Shown: piece by piece, positions 30,718 to 38,794 of the stretch
How positions within the stretch are numbered: the stretch's first letter is position 1
Layout of the letters: every line of letters starts with the position of its first letter
Assembly: GCA_009901575.1 (NCBI GenBank)
Contig: WXYP01000006.1
Coordinates: 62,001-126,000 of the forward strand
Origin: Flavobacteriaceae bacterium R38
Lineage (GTDB): Bacteria; Bacteroidota; Bacteroidia; Flavobacteriales; Flavobacteriaceae
Reading direction: 5' to 3'
Length of the DNA stretch: 64,000 bases
Notes under the pieces: generated by a model
Databases searched by the model: none
What the model was told of the DNA's origin: nothing
What the model saw: the letters and a program-made list of their open reading frames with translations, nothing else
Made by a program: the position numbers and the translations under genes

Positions 30718-32001
30718 ATGTCAGATAAAGCTACATTACAATATAATGGGAATTCGTATGACTTCCCTGTCATCAAAGGAACAGAAAACGAATTAGCAAT
30801 AGATATCAAGAAGCTACGTGCTTCAACAGGTATGATAACTATAGATCCTGGATATAAAAATACAGGTTCTTGCGAAAGCGGAATTACTTTTCTTGATGGT
30901 GAAAAAGGAATTTTAAGATATAGAGGTTATTCTATAGAAGATCTTGCTGAAAAAGCAGATTTTCTTGAAACAGCTTATTTGCTAATTTTTGGAGAATTAC
31001 CAACAGAAGAACAATTATCAAAATTTGATCAGGATATAAAAGAACAATCTCATGTAGATGAAGATGTAAAGAAAATATTAGATGGTTTTCCTAAGTCTGC
31101 TCACCCAATGGGAGTGCTTTCTTCATTAACCAGTGCACTTATTGCTTTTAACCCGGCTTTTGTTAATGTTTCTTCTGAAGAGGAGATGTACAATGCTATT
31201 GTTCGTATTCTGGCTAAATTTCCGGTATTAGTTTCCTGGGCACTTCGTAAAAATAAAGGACTACCTTTAGATTACGGTGATAATTCATTAGGGTATGTAG
31301 AAAATATCGTGAAAATGATGTTTAGAAGGCCTAATCAGGAATATCAAAAAAACCAGATAGTAATAGATGCATTAGATAAATTATTAATCTTACATGCAGA
31401 TCATGAGCAGAATTGTTCAACTTCAACAGTTAGAATCGTAGGATCTTCTCATGCAGGTTTATTTGCTTCATTATCTGCTGGTATATCAGCACTTTGGGGG
31501 CCACTTCACGGAGGGGCTAACCAGGCAGTATTGGAAATGTTGGAAGCTATTGAAGCAGACGGAGGCGATACTAAAAAATATATGGCTAAAGCTAAAGATA
31601 AAAACGATCCTTTCCGTTTAATGGGCTTTGGACATAGAGTATATAAGAATTTTGATCCTAGAGCACGTATAATTAAGAAAGCGGCAGATGAAGTTTTAAA
31701 TGATTTAGGTGTTGTAGATCCAATTTTAGATATAGCAAAAGGATTGGAAAAAGAAGCATTAGAAGATCAATACTTTGTTGATAGAAAACTATATCCTAAC
31801 GTAGATTTTTATTCGGGAATCATTTATAGAGCAATGGGAATTCCAACAGAAATGTTTACCGTGATGTTTGCTTTAGGACGTTTACCGGGATGGATTGCTC
31901 AATGGAGAGAGATGCGTCTTAATAATGAACCTATAGGACGTCCAAGACAAGTATATACAGGAGCAAATTTAAGACCTTTTGTAGATTTAGGAAATAGATA
32001 A
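30718..32001 (+). CDS. gltA: Citrate synthase
   Basis: The enzyme condenses acetyl-CoA and oxaloacetate in the TCA cycle. From the ATG at 30718 (MSDKATLQYNGNSYDFP) it is 427 residues; a TTG at 30697 would add seven. Catalytic signatures are the His in WGPLHGGANQAVLEML, the His in MGFGHRVYKNFDPRA and the Asp in NVDFYSGIIYRAMG. The length and N-terminal domain are those of the proteobacterial-type (type II, hexameric) enzyme. It is probably a separate transcription unit. Confidence 0.96.
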   Translation: MSDKATLQYNGNSYDFPVIKGTENELAIDIKKLRASTGMITIDPGYKNTGSCESGITFLDGEKGILRYRGYSIEDLAEKADFLETAYLLIFGELPTEEQLSKFDQDIKEQSHVDEDVKKILDGFPKSAHPMGVLSSLTSALIAFNPAFVNVSSEEEMYNAIVRILAKFPVLVSWALRKNKGLPLDYGDNSLGYVENIVKMMFRRPNQEYQKNQIVIDALDKLLILHADHEQNCSTSTVRIVGSSHAGLFASLSAGISALWGPLHGGANQAVLEMLEAIEADGGDTKKYMAKAKDKNDPFRLMGFGHRVYKNFDPRARIIKKAADEVLNDLGVVDPILDIAKGLEKEALEDQYFVDRKLYPNVDFYSGIIYRAMGIPTEMFTVMFALGRLPGWIAQWREMRLNNEPIGRPRQVYTGANLRPFVDLGNR

Positions 32002-32024
32002 GATAGTATACAAATTTATACAAT

Positions 32025-32062
32025 AAAACCCTCTTTGAGATCAACTTAAAGAGGGTTTTTTC
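32025..32062 (+). terminator. Terminator after gltA, probably bidirectional
   Basis: AAAACCCTCTTT (32025-32036) pairs with AAAGAGGGTTTT (32048-32059) and runs into TTTT. The A run on the left gives a T run on the minus strand, so it may also end the converging monooxygenase transcript. Confidence 0.85.
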
Positions 32063-32091
32063 AATTAAATCATTAAGATGGCGTATTAACT

Positions 32092-33234
32092 TTAAGAATT
32101 GAAAGATTCTTCCAATTCATATACTTTAATTATTTTCTCTCTGAGAATGGAATGAGGAATACATTTGATAAGATAATTTCGAAATCCGCCTAAGTATTTC
32201 CAATGCGCTATTTTTCCTGTTACCCAGGATTGTTTTACGATTGATTGTACCCTTCTTACTCTTTTTTGCTGAAACAATTGAAAAACATTTTTATTTGGGT
32301 TTTCGTTTATAAGATTTGCCAGGTAATAGGCATCTTCAATAGCCTGCGCACCTCCTTGTCCCATATTAGGAGTTGTAGCATGACCCGCATCACCAATTAA
32401 ACAAACATTATTTTTATACCATTGTTTTAAAGGTTTTAAATCAATGATATCATTTCTGATAATATCACTCTCTTGGGTACAAGAAATTAACTTGTTTATC
32501 AATGGATGAAAATCTTGGTATTTTTTCAATAATGTTTTCTTGGTATCTCCGATGTAATCTTTTTGATTGGGTTTGCTCAGAAAAACTGCAAACCAATAGA
32601 TTTTGTCTTTTGCAACTTTTGCAATTCCAAACCTGACTTGATCACTCCAAACTTCTATACCTCTATGTTCAAAATCATCATCTAATTTATAATTTGCTAT
32701 CCCTCTCCAACACGTTTGACCCGAATAACGTATTTTACTTCCAGGGAATAATTGTTTTCGGATTTTCGAATTAATTCCGTCTGCCCCAATTAAAAAATCG
32801 GCTTCAAATTCAGAATCATCATTAAACAAAATCTTAACCTTATCGTTAATTTCTTCAAACGTATCAAACGATTTTCCTAAATGAAGTTTTTGCTGAGGGA
32901 TTTTTTTAACCAGTAACTTTTGTAATTCAGCTCTATGAATTGAGACCGTGTGATAGCCAAATTTTTCTTTTACATGATCTTGGACATCATCAAATAAAGG
33001 AGAAAAATCAGATTTGCCTAGAGTGATTCTCTTGATCAGACTTCCACTTGCTTTTACCTCCTCTAAAATATTTAACCATTCAAATACTTGTAACGCGTTA
33101 GGGGCTAGTAAAATTCCGGCTCCAACATCTGTGATCTCAGGAGTTTTTTCAAATACCTGATAATCTATCCCTAATTTTTCAAAAGCCAGAGCTGTGGTTA
33201 ACCCTCCAATACCTCCTCCAATTATTGCAAACAT
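32092..33234 (-). CDS. FAD-dependent monooxygenase (salicylate-hydroxylase-like, group A)
   Basis: The 380-residue flavoprotein has the GGGIGGLTTALAF dinucleotide-binding motif at residues 7-19, the DG motif in FLIGADGINSKIRK (about 160) and the FAD-ribityl GDAGHATTPNMGQGGAQAIEDA (about 283-304). These are the three marks of NAD(P)H-dependent aromatic hydroxylases and related epoxidases. The substrate cannot be read from sequence. Its promoter shares an upstream element with that of the SnoaL-YHS operon, and its leader contains a terminator hairpin (see findings). It is convergent with gltA. Confidence 0.82.
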   Translation of the reverse strand: MFAIIGGGIGGLTTALAFEKLGIDYQVFEKTPEITDVGAGILLAPNALQVFEWLNILEEVKASGSLIKRITLGKSDFSPLFDDVQDHVKEKFGYHTVSIHRAELQKLLVKKIPQQKLHLGKSFDTFEEINDKVKILFNDDSEFEADFLIGADGINSKIRKQLFPGSKIRYSGQTCWRGIANYKLDDDFEHRGIEVWSDQVRFGIAKVAKDKIYWFAVFLSKPNQKDYIGDTKKTLLKKYQDFHPLINKLISCTQESDIIRNDIIDLKPLKQWYKNNVCLIGDAGHATTPNMGQGGAQAIEDAYYLANLINENPNKNVFQLFQQKRVRRVQSIVKQSWVTGKIAHWKYLGGFRNYLIKCIPHSILREKIIKVYELEESFNS

Positions 33235-33257
33235 ATAATTTTAGCTTATTATAAATT

Positions 33258-33295
33258 AAAAAAAGAGCATATCAATAAAATAAATGATATGCTCT
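33258..33295 (-). terminator. Terminator-like hairpin in the leader of the monooxygenase gene
   Basis: On the minus strand AGAGCATATCA pairs with TGATATGCTCT (plus-strand arms 33285-33295 and 33264-33274), an 11-bp stem with a 10-nt loop followed by six Us. It lies between the putative promoter near 33356 and the start codon at 33234. It is therefore a candidate attenuator, or a second terminator of the upstream YHS operon. Confidence 0.65.
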
Positions 33296-33355
33296 AATTA
33301 ATTAAAAAAGAAAATCGGTAAAAAATATCCTTGTGATATTTTAGAATTAGCACTT

Positions 33356-33411
33356 CAAATATCAGGATTAATAAAATTGATTCGGATATAAAAAACACGA
33401 TAAAAATTGTA
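33356..33411 (-). promoter_or_regulatory. Putative AraC-dependent promoter of the monooxygenase gene
   Basis: On the minus strand a -7-like TGATATTTG (33356-33364) lies 25 bp downstream of an element whose plus strand reads AAAAAACACG (33390-33399) then ATAAAAATTGTA (to 33411). The same two parts occur with identical spacing before the SnoaL-like gene at 34441-34496. No TTG -33 element is present, in keeping with activator dependence. Confidence 0.55.
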
Positions 33412-33444
33412 CTTTTTTATTCTAAGAAAGTTTAAACTAATAAC

Positions 33445-33490
33445 AAAAAAGCCAAAGCACATCAATACATTAATATTAATATGCTTTAGC
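33445..33490 (-). terminator. Terminator after the YHS gene
   Basis: On the minus strand GCTAAAGCA (33490-33482) pairs with TGCTTTGGC (33459-33451), allowing one U-G wobble, and TTTTTT follows. It lies about 40 bp after the YHS stop codon. The loop is long (22 nt) but can itself pair in part. Confidence 0.6.
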
Positions 33491-33531
33491 AAGCTAAATA
33501 ATCTAAACTAACTTTTAAAAAATACTATTGT

Positions 33532-34005
33532 TTAATTGTACGTTTTGCTCAGTTTCCCCCAGTTTTTATTTGCTGTTGCAACAAGTTTGTTATGGTTTTT
33601 TTCTGCTAGCCATAATTGTTGAGCATCTAACTCTAAGTTATATAGGTATAAGAAATACTTACCATCCTTTACAATAAATTTATTAGGATCTGGTCTGAAC
33701 TTAGCACCTGCATATACTCCAAAAGCGCAGAAACCACCATACTGAGGAAGATATTTACCAGGATTCTTATCAAAAGTTGCTTTTTGCTCAGCTGAAGTAA
33801 AGTAATAAACTACCTTTTTGTATTCAGACTTGTGTTCTTTAACTCCTTTTTGAGCTATCCCTAAATCTAAATAAGATACTGGGCTATATCCTTGTAAAGC
33901 GATATTACTGTTATCAATATTATTTGCTTTATTGTCTTGAGCGTATGTTGATGCACTTACGATTAATGCTAGTGCTAAAACTGTTGTTTTTATTAAATTT
34001 TTCAT
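33532..34005 (-). CDS. Exported YHS-domain protein
   Basis: The 157-residue protein has a Sec signal peptide (about residues 1-22, cleavage after STYA). The YHS domain has the characteristic ALQGYSPVSYLDLGIAQKG start, then YYFTSAEQKATFDKNPGKYLPQYGGFCAFG (about residues 67-96). YHS domains often bind metal or occur with metal-handling and redox enzymes; the single Cys here lies in GGFCAFG. It is 32 bp downstream of the SnoaL-like gene in the same operon, under the putative AraC control. Function unknown. Confidence 0.82.
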   Translation of the reverse strand: MKNLIKTTVLALALIVSASTYAQDNKANNIDNSNIALQGYSPVSYLDLGIAQKGVKEHKSEYKKVVYYFTSAEQKATFDKNPGKYLPQYGGFCAFGVYAGAKFRPDPNKFIVKDGKYFLYLYNLELDAQQLWLAEKNHNKLVATANKNWGKLSKTYN

Positions 34006-34037
34006 TTTGTGTTTTTAAATTTTATTCTGATATTAAA

Positions 34038-34391
34038 TTACTGTGCGTTAAAGTATTCTTCTTGAATTACTTGTCCGTCATCATTCCATACACGACGGAT
34101 GATTTCATGCCAGTAAATTTTACTGTCATCTTTCATATTAAAATCGAAAGTAAACTCAGAAGCAGATACATTACCGTCAACAATAGTGTGATGATGAGTA
34201 ATTCCGTTTACTGCTGCAATAGCTCCTGCAAACCCTTCCATTTTTTCGACCATTTGTTGTTTATTACCAGTAGTCGAACCGTTATAATCTGAAGTTGTTG
34301 CATTGTCAGCAAAAAATTGTTTTACTGCATCTACGATAGCTCCTTTAGAAACTATACTGTCCATTTGAGTGGCTTGTTCTTTAATATTCAT
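34038..34391 (-). CDS. SnoaL/NTF2-like small protein
   Basis: The 117-residue protein has the NTF2/SnoaL cone-fold pattern: an N-terminal helix pair with AIVDAVKQFFADNATTSDYNG, then beta strands ITHHHTIVDGNVSASEFTFDFNM and KIYWHEIIRRVW. Members are small ligand-binding proteins, isomerases or hydroxylase partners. No signal peptide is seen. It is the first gene of a two-gene operon with the YHS protein, immediately downstream of the AraC-type regulator. Ligand or reaction unknown. Confidence 0.7.
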   Translation of the reverse strand: MNIKEQATQMDSIVSKGAIVDAVKQFFADNATTSDYNGSTTGNKQQMVEKMEGFAGAIAAVNGITHHHTIVDGNVSASEFTFDFNMKDDSKIYWHEIIRRVWNDDGQVIQEEYFNAQ

Positions 34392-34440
34392 TTTTATATT
34401 TTTTAGTGATTAAACAAATTTTTATTTTGTAATTACACTG

Positions 34441-34496
34441 CAAATATCAAAACGGATAGCTTAGAAAAAGCTACAAAAAACACGCTAAAAATTGTA
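34441..34496 (-). promoter_or_regulatory. Putative AraC-dependent promoter of the SnoaL-YHS operon
   Basis: On the minus strand TGATATTTG (34441-34449) lies 25 bp downstream of an element whose plus strand reads AAAAAACACG (34475-34484) then CTAAAAATTGTA (to 34496). Only one base of the 22 differs from the copy at 33390-33411. The element sits just beyond the stop codon of the AraC-type regulator gene. A short inverted repeat, AGCTT...AAGCT, lies in the spacer. Confidence 0.55.
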
Positions 34497-34500
34497 TTTT

Positions 34501-35556
34501 TTATTTTTTGTAGGCAGAAGGAGAAACACCTACATAATTTGAAAAGAATGACGAAAAATGATTGGCTTCCTGGAAGCCTAAAGAGTAAGCTACGTCTTTA
34601 ACATTTTCATCTGCTGCCAACATATCCATTGCAGATACTATAATTTGTGACCGGATTAATTGGCCTAAAGAAGTATTCATTTTCTGCTTTACTTTTTTAG
34701 ATAATGTTTTTACACTAACATTCATTTTATCAGCATAAAAACCTAAAGAATGCTCTTCTTTATGGAATAACTGGATAAGCTCTATTAAATCTTGAGTGAA
34801 TATATCCCGATTCTGATAATCAAAATTATCTCTGAATTGCTTAGGAGTTTGTCCGACTTTATCTTTAAAAACCCTGTTAAAATAGGCCGGATCTTTATAC
34901 CCCTGGTCATAGGCTATTTCCTGTATGCTTTTATCTGTGAAAGCGACTTCTTTTTGACTTTCGGTAAGCTGCTTATTGTGAATCAACTTATTAATAGAAA
35001 TGCCTAATTTATCTTTTACCAGGTGCTGAACATTATATGCTGTTTTTTGACTTAAGTCTGTATTGACGATATGATTTATTAAAGACTTTGTATTAATCTT
35101 ATTGGTAAATTCGGCATCTATTACATCTTTTATATCAAATATGATTTGGTATTCGTCTTTATTGGCTTGAAATGGATTTTGCCAATACCACTGCTCTGTA
35201 GAGATATCAATAAGATTGTTTAATTTATCATTAAAAACAGTATTGTCTAGAAAAAGCTGACATTCTTTACATTCATTAAAGTTGATATACCCCAAAGAAA
35301 TAAGATGCTTAAATAAAATGCGAACATCTTTTGATTTAAAAAAGATCTCATCAGGAAAACTAATAAATCTGACCACAAAATCATCTGATAAAAATTTGAT
35401 ATACTGTCCCTTCTCCAGATAGATAGCTTTATCCTGCCAATCGTGATAATTCTTGAAATCTACCTGAATATTCCCGGTTCCTTCAAGAATAAGCACTAAT
35501 GTATATTTATCAATAAAATATACTTTATTTATCTCTGCATTGATTTTTTCTACCAT
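34501..35556 (-). CDS. Transcriptional regulator with two tandem AraC-type DNA-binding domains
   Basis: The 351-residue protein has an N-terminal part (about 1-150) with a cupin-like beta pattern and a C99-x2-C type pair (KECQLFL region holds one Cys of NECKECQ). It then has two HTH_18/AraC-like segments. The first (about 170-245) holds KSIQEIAYDQGYKDPAYFNRVFKDKVGQTPKQFR. The second (about 258-351) holds ENVKDVAYSLGFQEANHFSSFFSNYVGVSPSAYKK. Ordinary AraC proteins have only one such domain. It lies directly upstream of the SnoaL-YHS operon on the same strand and is its likely regulator. Confidence 0.8.
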   Translation of the reverse strand: MVEKINAEINKVYFIDKYTLVLILEGTGNIQVDFKNYHDWQDKAIYLEKGQYIKFLSDDFVVRFISFPDEIFFKSKDVRILFKHLISLGYINFNECKECQLFLDNTVFNDKLNNLIDISTEQWYWQNPFQANKDEYQIIFDIKDVIDAEFTNKINTKSLINHIVNTDLSQKTAYNVQHLVKDKLGISINKLIHNKQLTESQKEVAFTDKSIQEIAYDQGYKDPAYFNRVFKDKVGQTPKQFRDNFDYQNRDIFTQDLIELIQLFHKEEHSLGFYADKMNVSVKTLSKKVKQKMNTSLGQLIRSQIIVSAMDMLAADENVKDVAYSLGFQEANHFSSFFSNYVGVSPSAYKK

Positions 35557-35758
35557 TAGATGAGATTCACTTTATCGTGGTAAATCTGCTGCAAAATTAG
35601 CAAATATTTATTTATATGATCTCTGAATCTATATTTGATAATTAAAAAATAAAAAGACTATCAATCATGAAAACTATTTGTATCAAGCTATACCGGGTGT
35701 AACAATTAAAGTTTCATGATCTAGGAGTGTACAGCAATAAATAATGAATACGATAAGT

Positions 35759-36355
35759 TCATTCTATATTTAATTCTTTTAATTCTTCATTTACTTTTTT
35801 CAAGGTATGGTAATAAACCCGGTATAAAACAGATAAAGAAAAAATAGCAGAAAATATTATAGATATTCCTAAACCAACTAACAATCCGGGATCTTCCTTA
35901 AAAACATCTATTGAAAATAAGTTTGTAGTTTTTAATAAAGAATTAATACTAATTACATATAAGCAGGGAAGTACAAAAAGAAGCACAAACATAAGAGCGT
36001 ATAAATTGAATTTTATATGACTTTTTAAAATGGTTGCTGTCTCTTCAAGATATTCTTTTAGACTTAATACAAATCGATTCTTTTTAATTCTTTTAAGGAA
36101 ATTGAACCCTATGTAATTAGTGATTATAAAGATAATTAATAAGATAGAAGCTAATTCATATAAGTTTATGTAGGCGTAAATGGTCAATATGACAATACTT
36201 AATATAATATTTATCATAAACATATATTTCAACCTTTTTTCAAAAGAAACTAATACATCAATGCTCTGATGATTTTTTACAACTTCAAAAGGCTCTTTAT
36301 AATTAGAAATTACCTTTGGAGTTTTACTTTCGTTCCATAATTCTTGTAAATCCAT
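35759..36355 (-). CDS. Membrane protein paired with an ECF sigma factor (anti-sigma-like)
   Basis: The 198-residue protein has a cytoplasmic N-terminus (about 1-45, MDLQELWNESKTPKVI) and about four transmembrane helices (near 48-64, 68-85, 118-138 and 155-178), then a short charged tail. The gene starts 2 bp after the sigma gene stop, so the pair is co-translated. By position it is a candidate membrane regulator of the sigma factor, but no anti-sigma motif is recognisable. The protein at 50226-50828 has the same size and topology. Confidence 0.65.
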   Translation of the reverse strand: MDLQELWNESKTPKVISNYKEPFEVVKNHQSIDVLVSFEKRLKYMFMINIILSIVILTIYAYINLYELASILLIIFIITNYIGFNFLKRIKKNRFVLSLKEYLEETATILKSHIKFNLYALMFVLLFVLPCLYVISINSLLKTTNLFSIDVFKEDPGLLVGLGISIIFSAIFSLSVLYRVYYHTLKKVNEELKELNIE

Positions 36356-36357
36356 AA

Positions 36358-36846
36358 TTAATCTATCTTAGATTTCATTATTTTTTTTAGCTTGCTCTTT
36401 GTCCGGTTAACTTTAACTCCAATATTGGATACTGTAATTCCTAATATCTCAGACATTTCTTTATAACTTTTACCTTCCAGAAATAAAATGATTAAAGCTC
36501 TTTCGGTAGGAGAGAGCCTCCTGATAGCTGTGTATAGAAGTTGAATATTTTCTTCTTTTTCATCAATATCATTTTCCACGAAATCTACCGATCCAAAATC
36601 TGATGTTTCGATAGTTCTTTTCTTTTTTTTAAGCTGAAGAAAACAAACGTTTAAGGCAACTCTGTATACCCAGGTTGAAAGTTTGGATTTTCCTTTAAAT
36701 GAATCTAACGATCGCCATAACTGATAGCAAATTTCCTGGTAATAATCTTCAAAATCTTCCCGGTTATTAGTGTAACTATGGCATACTTTGTAGATAACAT
36801 CATTGTATTCTTTTATAAAAACATTGAAATTTTGACTCTTAGTCAT
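36358..36846 (-). CDS. ECF-type RNA polymerase sigma factor (copy 1)
   Basis: The 162-residue protein contains sigma region 2 (NDVIYKVCHSYTNNREDFEDYYQEICYQLWRSLDSFKG, about 14-52, with the following STWVYRVALN) and region 4 (LSPTERALIILFLEGKSYKEMSEILGITVSNIGVKVNRTKSKLKK, about 114-158). It lacks region 3 and region 1.1, so it is group IV. It is divergent from the TraB-like gene and co-transcribed with a membrane protein. It resembles the sigma factor at 50834-51319. Confidence 0.85.
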   Translation of the reverse strand: MTKSQNFNVFIKEYNDVIYKVCHSYTNNREDFEDYYQEICYQLWRSLDSFKGKSKLSTWVYRVALNVCFLQLKKKKRTIETSDFGSVDFVENDIDEKEENIQLLYTAIRRLSPTERALIILFLEGKSYKEMSEILGITVSNIGVKVNRTKSKLKKIMKSKID

Positions 36847-36979
36847 GAGTATTTTACACAGTTTGTTCCTTATATAGGTTTATCGTTTTGAAGATTTATT
36901 ACAATAAAAAAAATATTTTTTTTTGATGTAATAAAACCTGATAATCAGTCACCTATAAAGAAAATATAAAAATTTAATA

Positions 36980-37864
36980 ATGAAAAACTATTTAAACACA
37001 TTAAAAGCATTTACTTATATTTTAGTAATTACAATCGTTTTATTAATTCCTTTTAAAGGATACTCACAACAGACAGTTTCAAAGCCATATTTGCTGTGGA
37101 AAATAAGCGGAAATGATTTAGCTAAGCCTTCTTATATTTTTGGGGTGAATAGCGCTTATAAAAACACAGATATAGTAGCAGATTTAAATAAAGTTTTAGC
37201 GACTACAGAGCAATTAGTCTTAGATGCTAAAAAAGAGAATACTCCGGAAGAAGCTGCCAAAATTCAACAATTGGTAATAGATACAGAGGGAGCAACCAGT
37301 TTTTATAATCAATTTGATGCAGCATCATTAAAAAAAATGGATGAGTTTTTTATGGCAAATTATGGAGCAGATTTTAAAAGGTTAAGTGTCTATAAACCTT
37401 TTATGATTCAGAATTTAATAGCTACTAAATTTATTACTCCGTTTGATATCACCGGGAAATTTACTGAGTTTTCAAAAAATAATAATCAAACCATTGTTGG
37501 GTTAGAAACTATTGAAGAGCAAATAAAAGAGTTTGATAAAATCCCGGTTTCAGAGCAAGTTTCTTCCATATCAAAGCTTATTCAGGATACTGATAAGGGG
37601 AAAGAAACATTAAAAAGAGTTTTAGATTACTATGCAAACCAGAATGTAAACGGAGTTTATGAAGAAATAAAAGATTTTGGAAATTCTGAAACGAGCAAGA
37701 TCATGCTGGAAGCACGAAATCATAAATGGTTACCGCAATTAATAGGTTTAATGAAAGATAAATCTTCTTTTATAGCAATAGGTTTAACCCATATGCTTCC
37801 TTTTAAAGATAATTTAAAAGATCTCCTGGAAGCTGAAGGGTACCAGGTTACTTTGGTGAAGTAA
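36980..37864 (+). CDS. TraB/GumN-like exported protein
   Basis: The 294-residue protein has a signal peptide (about 1-30, ending FKGYSQQ). The sequence LLWKISGNDLAKPSYIFGVNS then follows the TraB/GumN pattern, and the C-terminus SSFIAIGLTHMLPFKDNLKDLLEAEGYQVTLV matches the family end. In the usual family the first motif reads GTxH and the second GAGHLPG; here they read GVNS and GLTHMLPF, so the first conserved His is missing. Family members are proposed metalloproteases. It is divergent from the sigma/membrane-protein pair. Confidence 0.72.
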   Translation: MKNYLNTLKAFTYILVITIVLLIPFKGYSQQTVSKPYLLWKISGNDLAKPSYIFGVNSAYKNTDIVADLNKVLATTEQLVLDAKKENTPEEAAKIQQLVIDTEGATSFYNQFDAASLKKMDEFFMANYGADFKRLSVYKPFMIQNLIATKFITPFDITGKFTEFSKNNNQTIVGLETIEEQIKEFDKIPVSEQVSSISKLIQDTDKGKETLKRVLDYYANQNVNGVYEEIKDFGNSETSKIMLEARNHKWLPQLIGLMKDKSSFIAIGLTHMLPFKDNLKDLLEAEGYQVTLVK

Positions 37865-37900
37865 AAATAAAGCGCCTCTTTACAAAGAGGCGCTTTATTT
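37865..37900. terminator. Strong bidirectional terminator
   Basis: AAATAAAGCGCCTCTTT (37865-37881) and its exact complement (37884-37900) form a 17-bp palindrome, flanked by T tracts on both strands. It ends the TraB-like gene on the plus strand and overlaps the stop codon of the lipoprotein gene on the minus strand. Confidence 0.9.
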
Positions 37901-38788
37901 TTTTAACTCAGGACTTATATCTACCCATTTAACGGACCAGTTTTCTGAATCTTTTCCGGTAGTAAAAAATAAAAACTTTTCATCGGGAGTGATATACGGA
38001 TTCCCTTGTCCGTTAGTATTAATTTTAGCGTCAAAAGCCTTTGTCTCTTTCCATGCTCCGCTTCCGTCATTAAAACTGATCATGAGATCTAATTGATTTC
38101 CAATTGAAGCAAAAATTAAATAATCTTCTTTTGGAGAAACGTGAGGAGTACATTTGTTGACCTCTGAATAATCTGGAATAGAAAGCTTTTCAGCATTTTC
38201 GTATTTACCATTTATTAATTTGGATGAATAGATATCCATGTCACTATAATCCAAATTACTTGCGTGAAAATAAAGTGTTCCTGAATTAGTAACTGAAGGA
38301 TGAGAGATGAGTTTATTTTTTAGATTAGGGATATCAATAAATTCCGGATCAGACCATTTGCCTTTTATTTTCTCAGATTTCCAGATATGCCAGGTATCAG
38401 GAACTCCTTCAACAGGAACAGGTCGGGTAGAACTAAAAAACAATGTATTCCCATTTGGGGAAAAACTCATCCCGTGATCATCATATTTACTGTTAAAAAA
38501 AGCATCAGTTGACGCTGACCATTGTCCGTTTACTTTTGTAATAACCTTAACCGTAAATTGTGAAAAATCTTTATTGGAAATGGTATAGTAATATTCGTTT
38601 AAATCAGGAGAAAATGTGCCTTTGTGAACTAATTTATCTTCTGGAGCTAATTCCGGTAGAAATGCTATAGGGTTAGTACCAGGAAATCGATCAGTTAAAA
38701 ACATATTTTGGTCTTTTTTAGAAGTATCTGTTCTACACCCTATTTGAATAAAAAGTATAAGTAGGAATAAATATTTTGTAAAGTTCAT
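37895..38788 (-). CDS. TolB-like (PD40) beta-propeller lipoprotein
   Basis: The 297-residue protein has a lipobox (LFIQIGC, Cys18) and repeated PD40/WD40-like blades: DDHGMSFSPNGNTLFFSSTRP, SHPSVTNSGTLYFHAS, CTPHVSPKEDYLIFAS and GNPYITPDEKFLFFTTG. Such propellers bind peptides or act as surface scaffolds. It is last in an operon with the NTF2-like lipoprotein and the CocE-type hydrolase, all with lipoprotein signals. Confidence 0.78.
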   Translation of the reverse strand: MNFTKYLFLLILFIQIGCRTDTSKKDQNMFLTDRFPGTNPIAFLPELAPEDKLVHKGTFSPDLNEYYYTISNKDFSQFTVKVITKVNGQWSASTDAFFNSKYDDHGMSFSPNGNTLFFSSTRPVPVEGVPDTWHIWKSEKIKGKWSDPEFIDIPNLKNKLISHPSVTNSGTLYFHASNLDYSDMDIYSSKLINGKYENAEKLSIPDYSEVNKCTPHVSPKEDYLIFASIGNQLDLMISFNDGSGAWKETKAFDAKINTNGQGNPYITPDEKFLFFTTGKDSENWSVKWVDISPELKK

Positions 38789-38794
38789 TATTTG

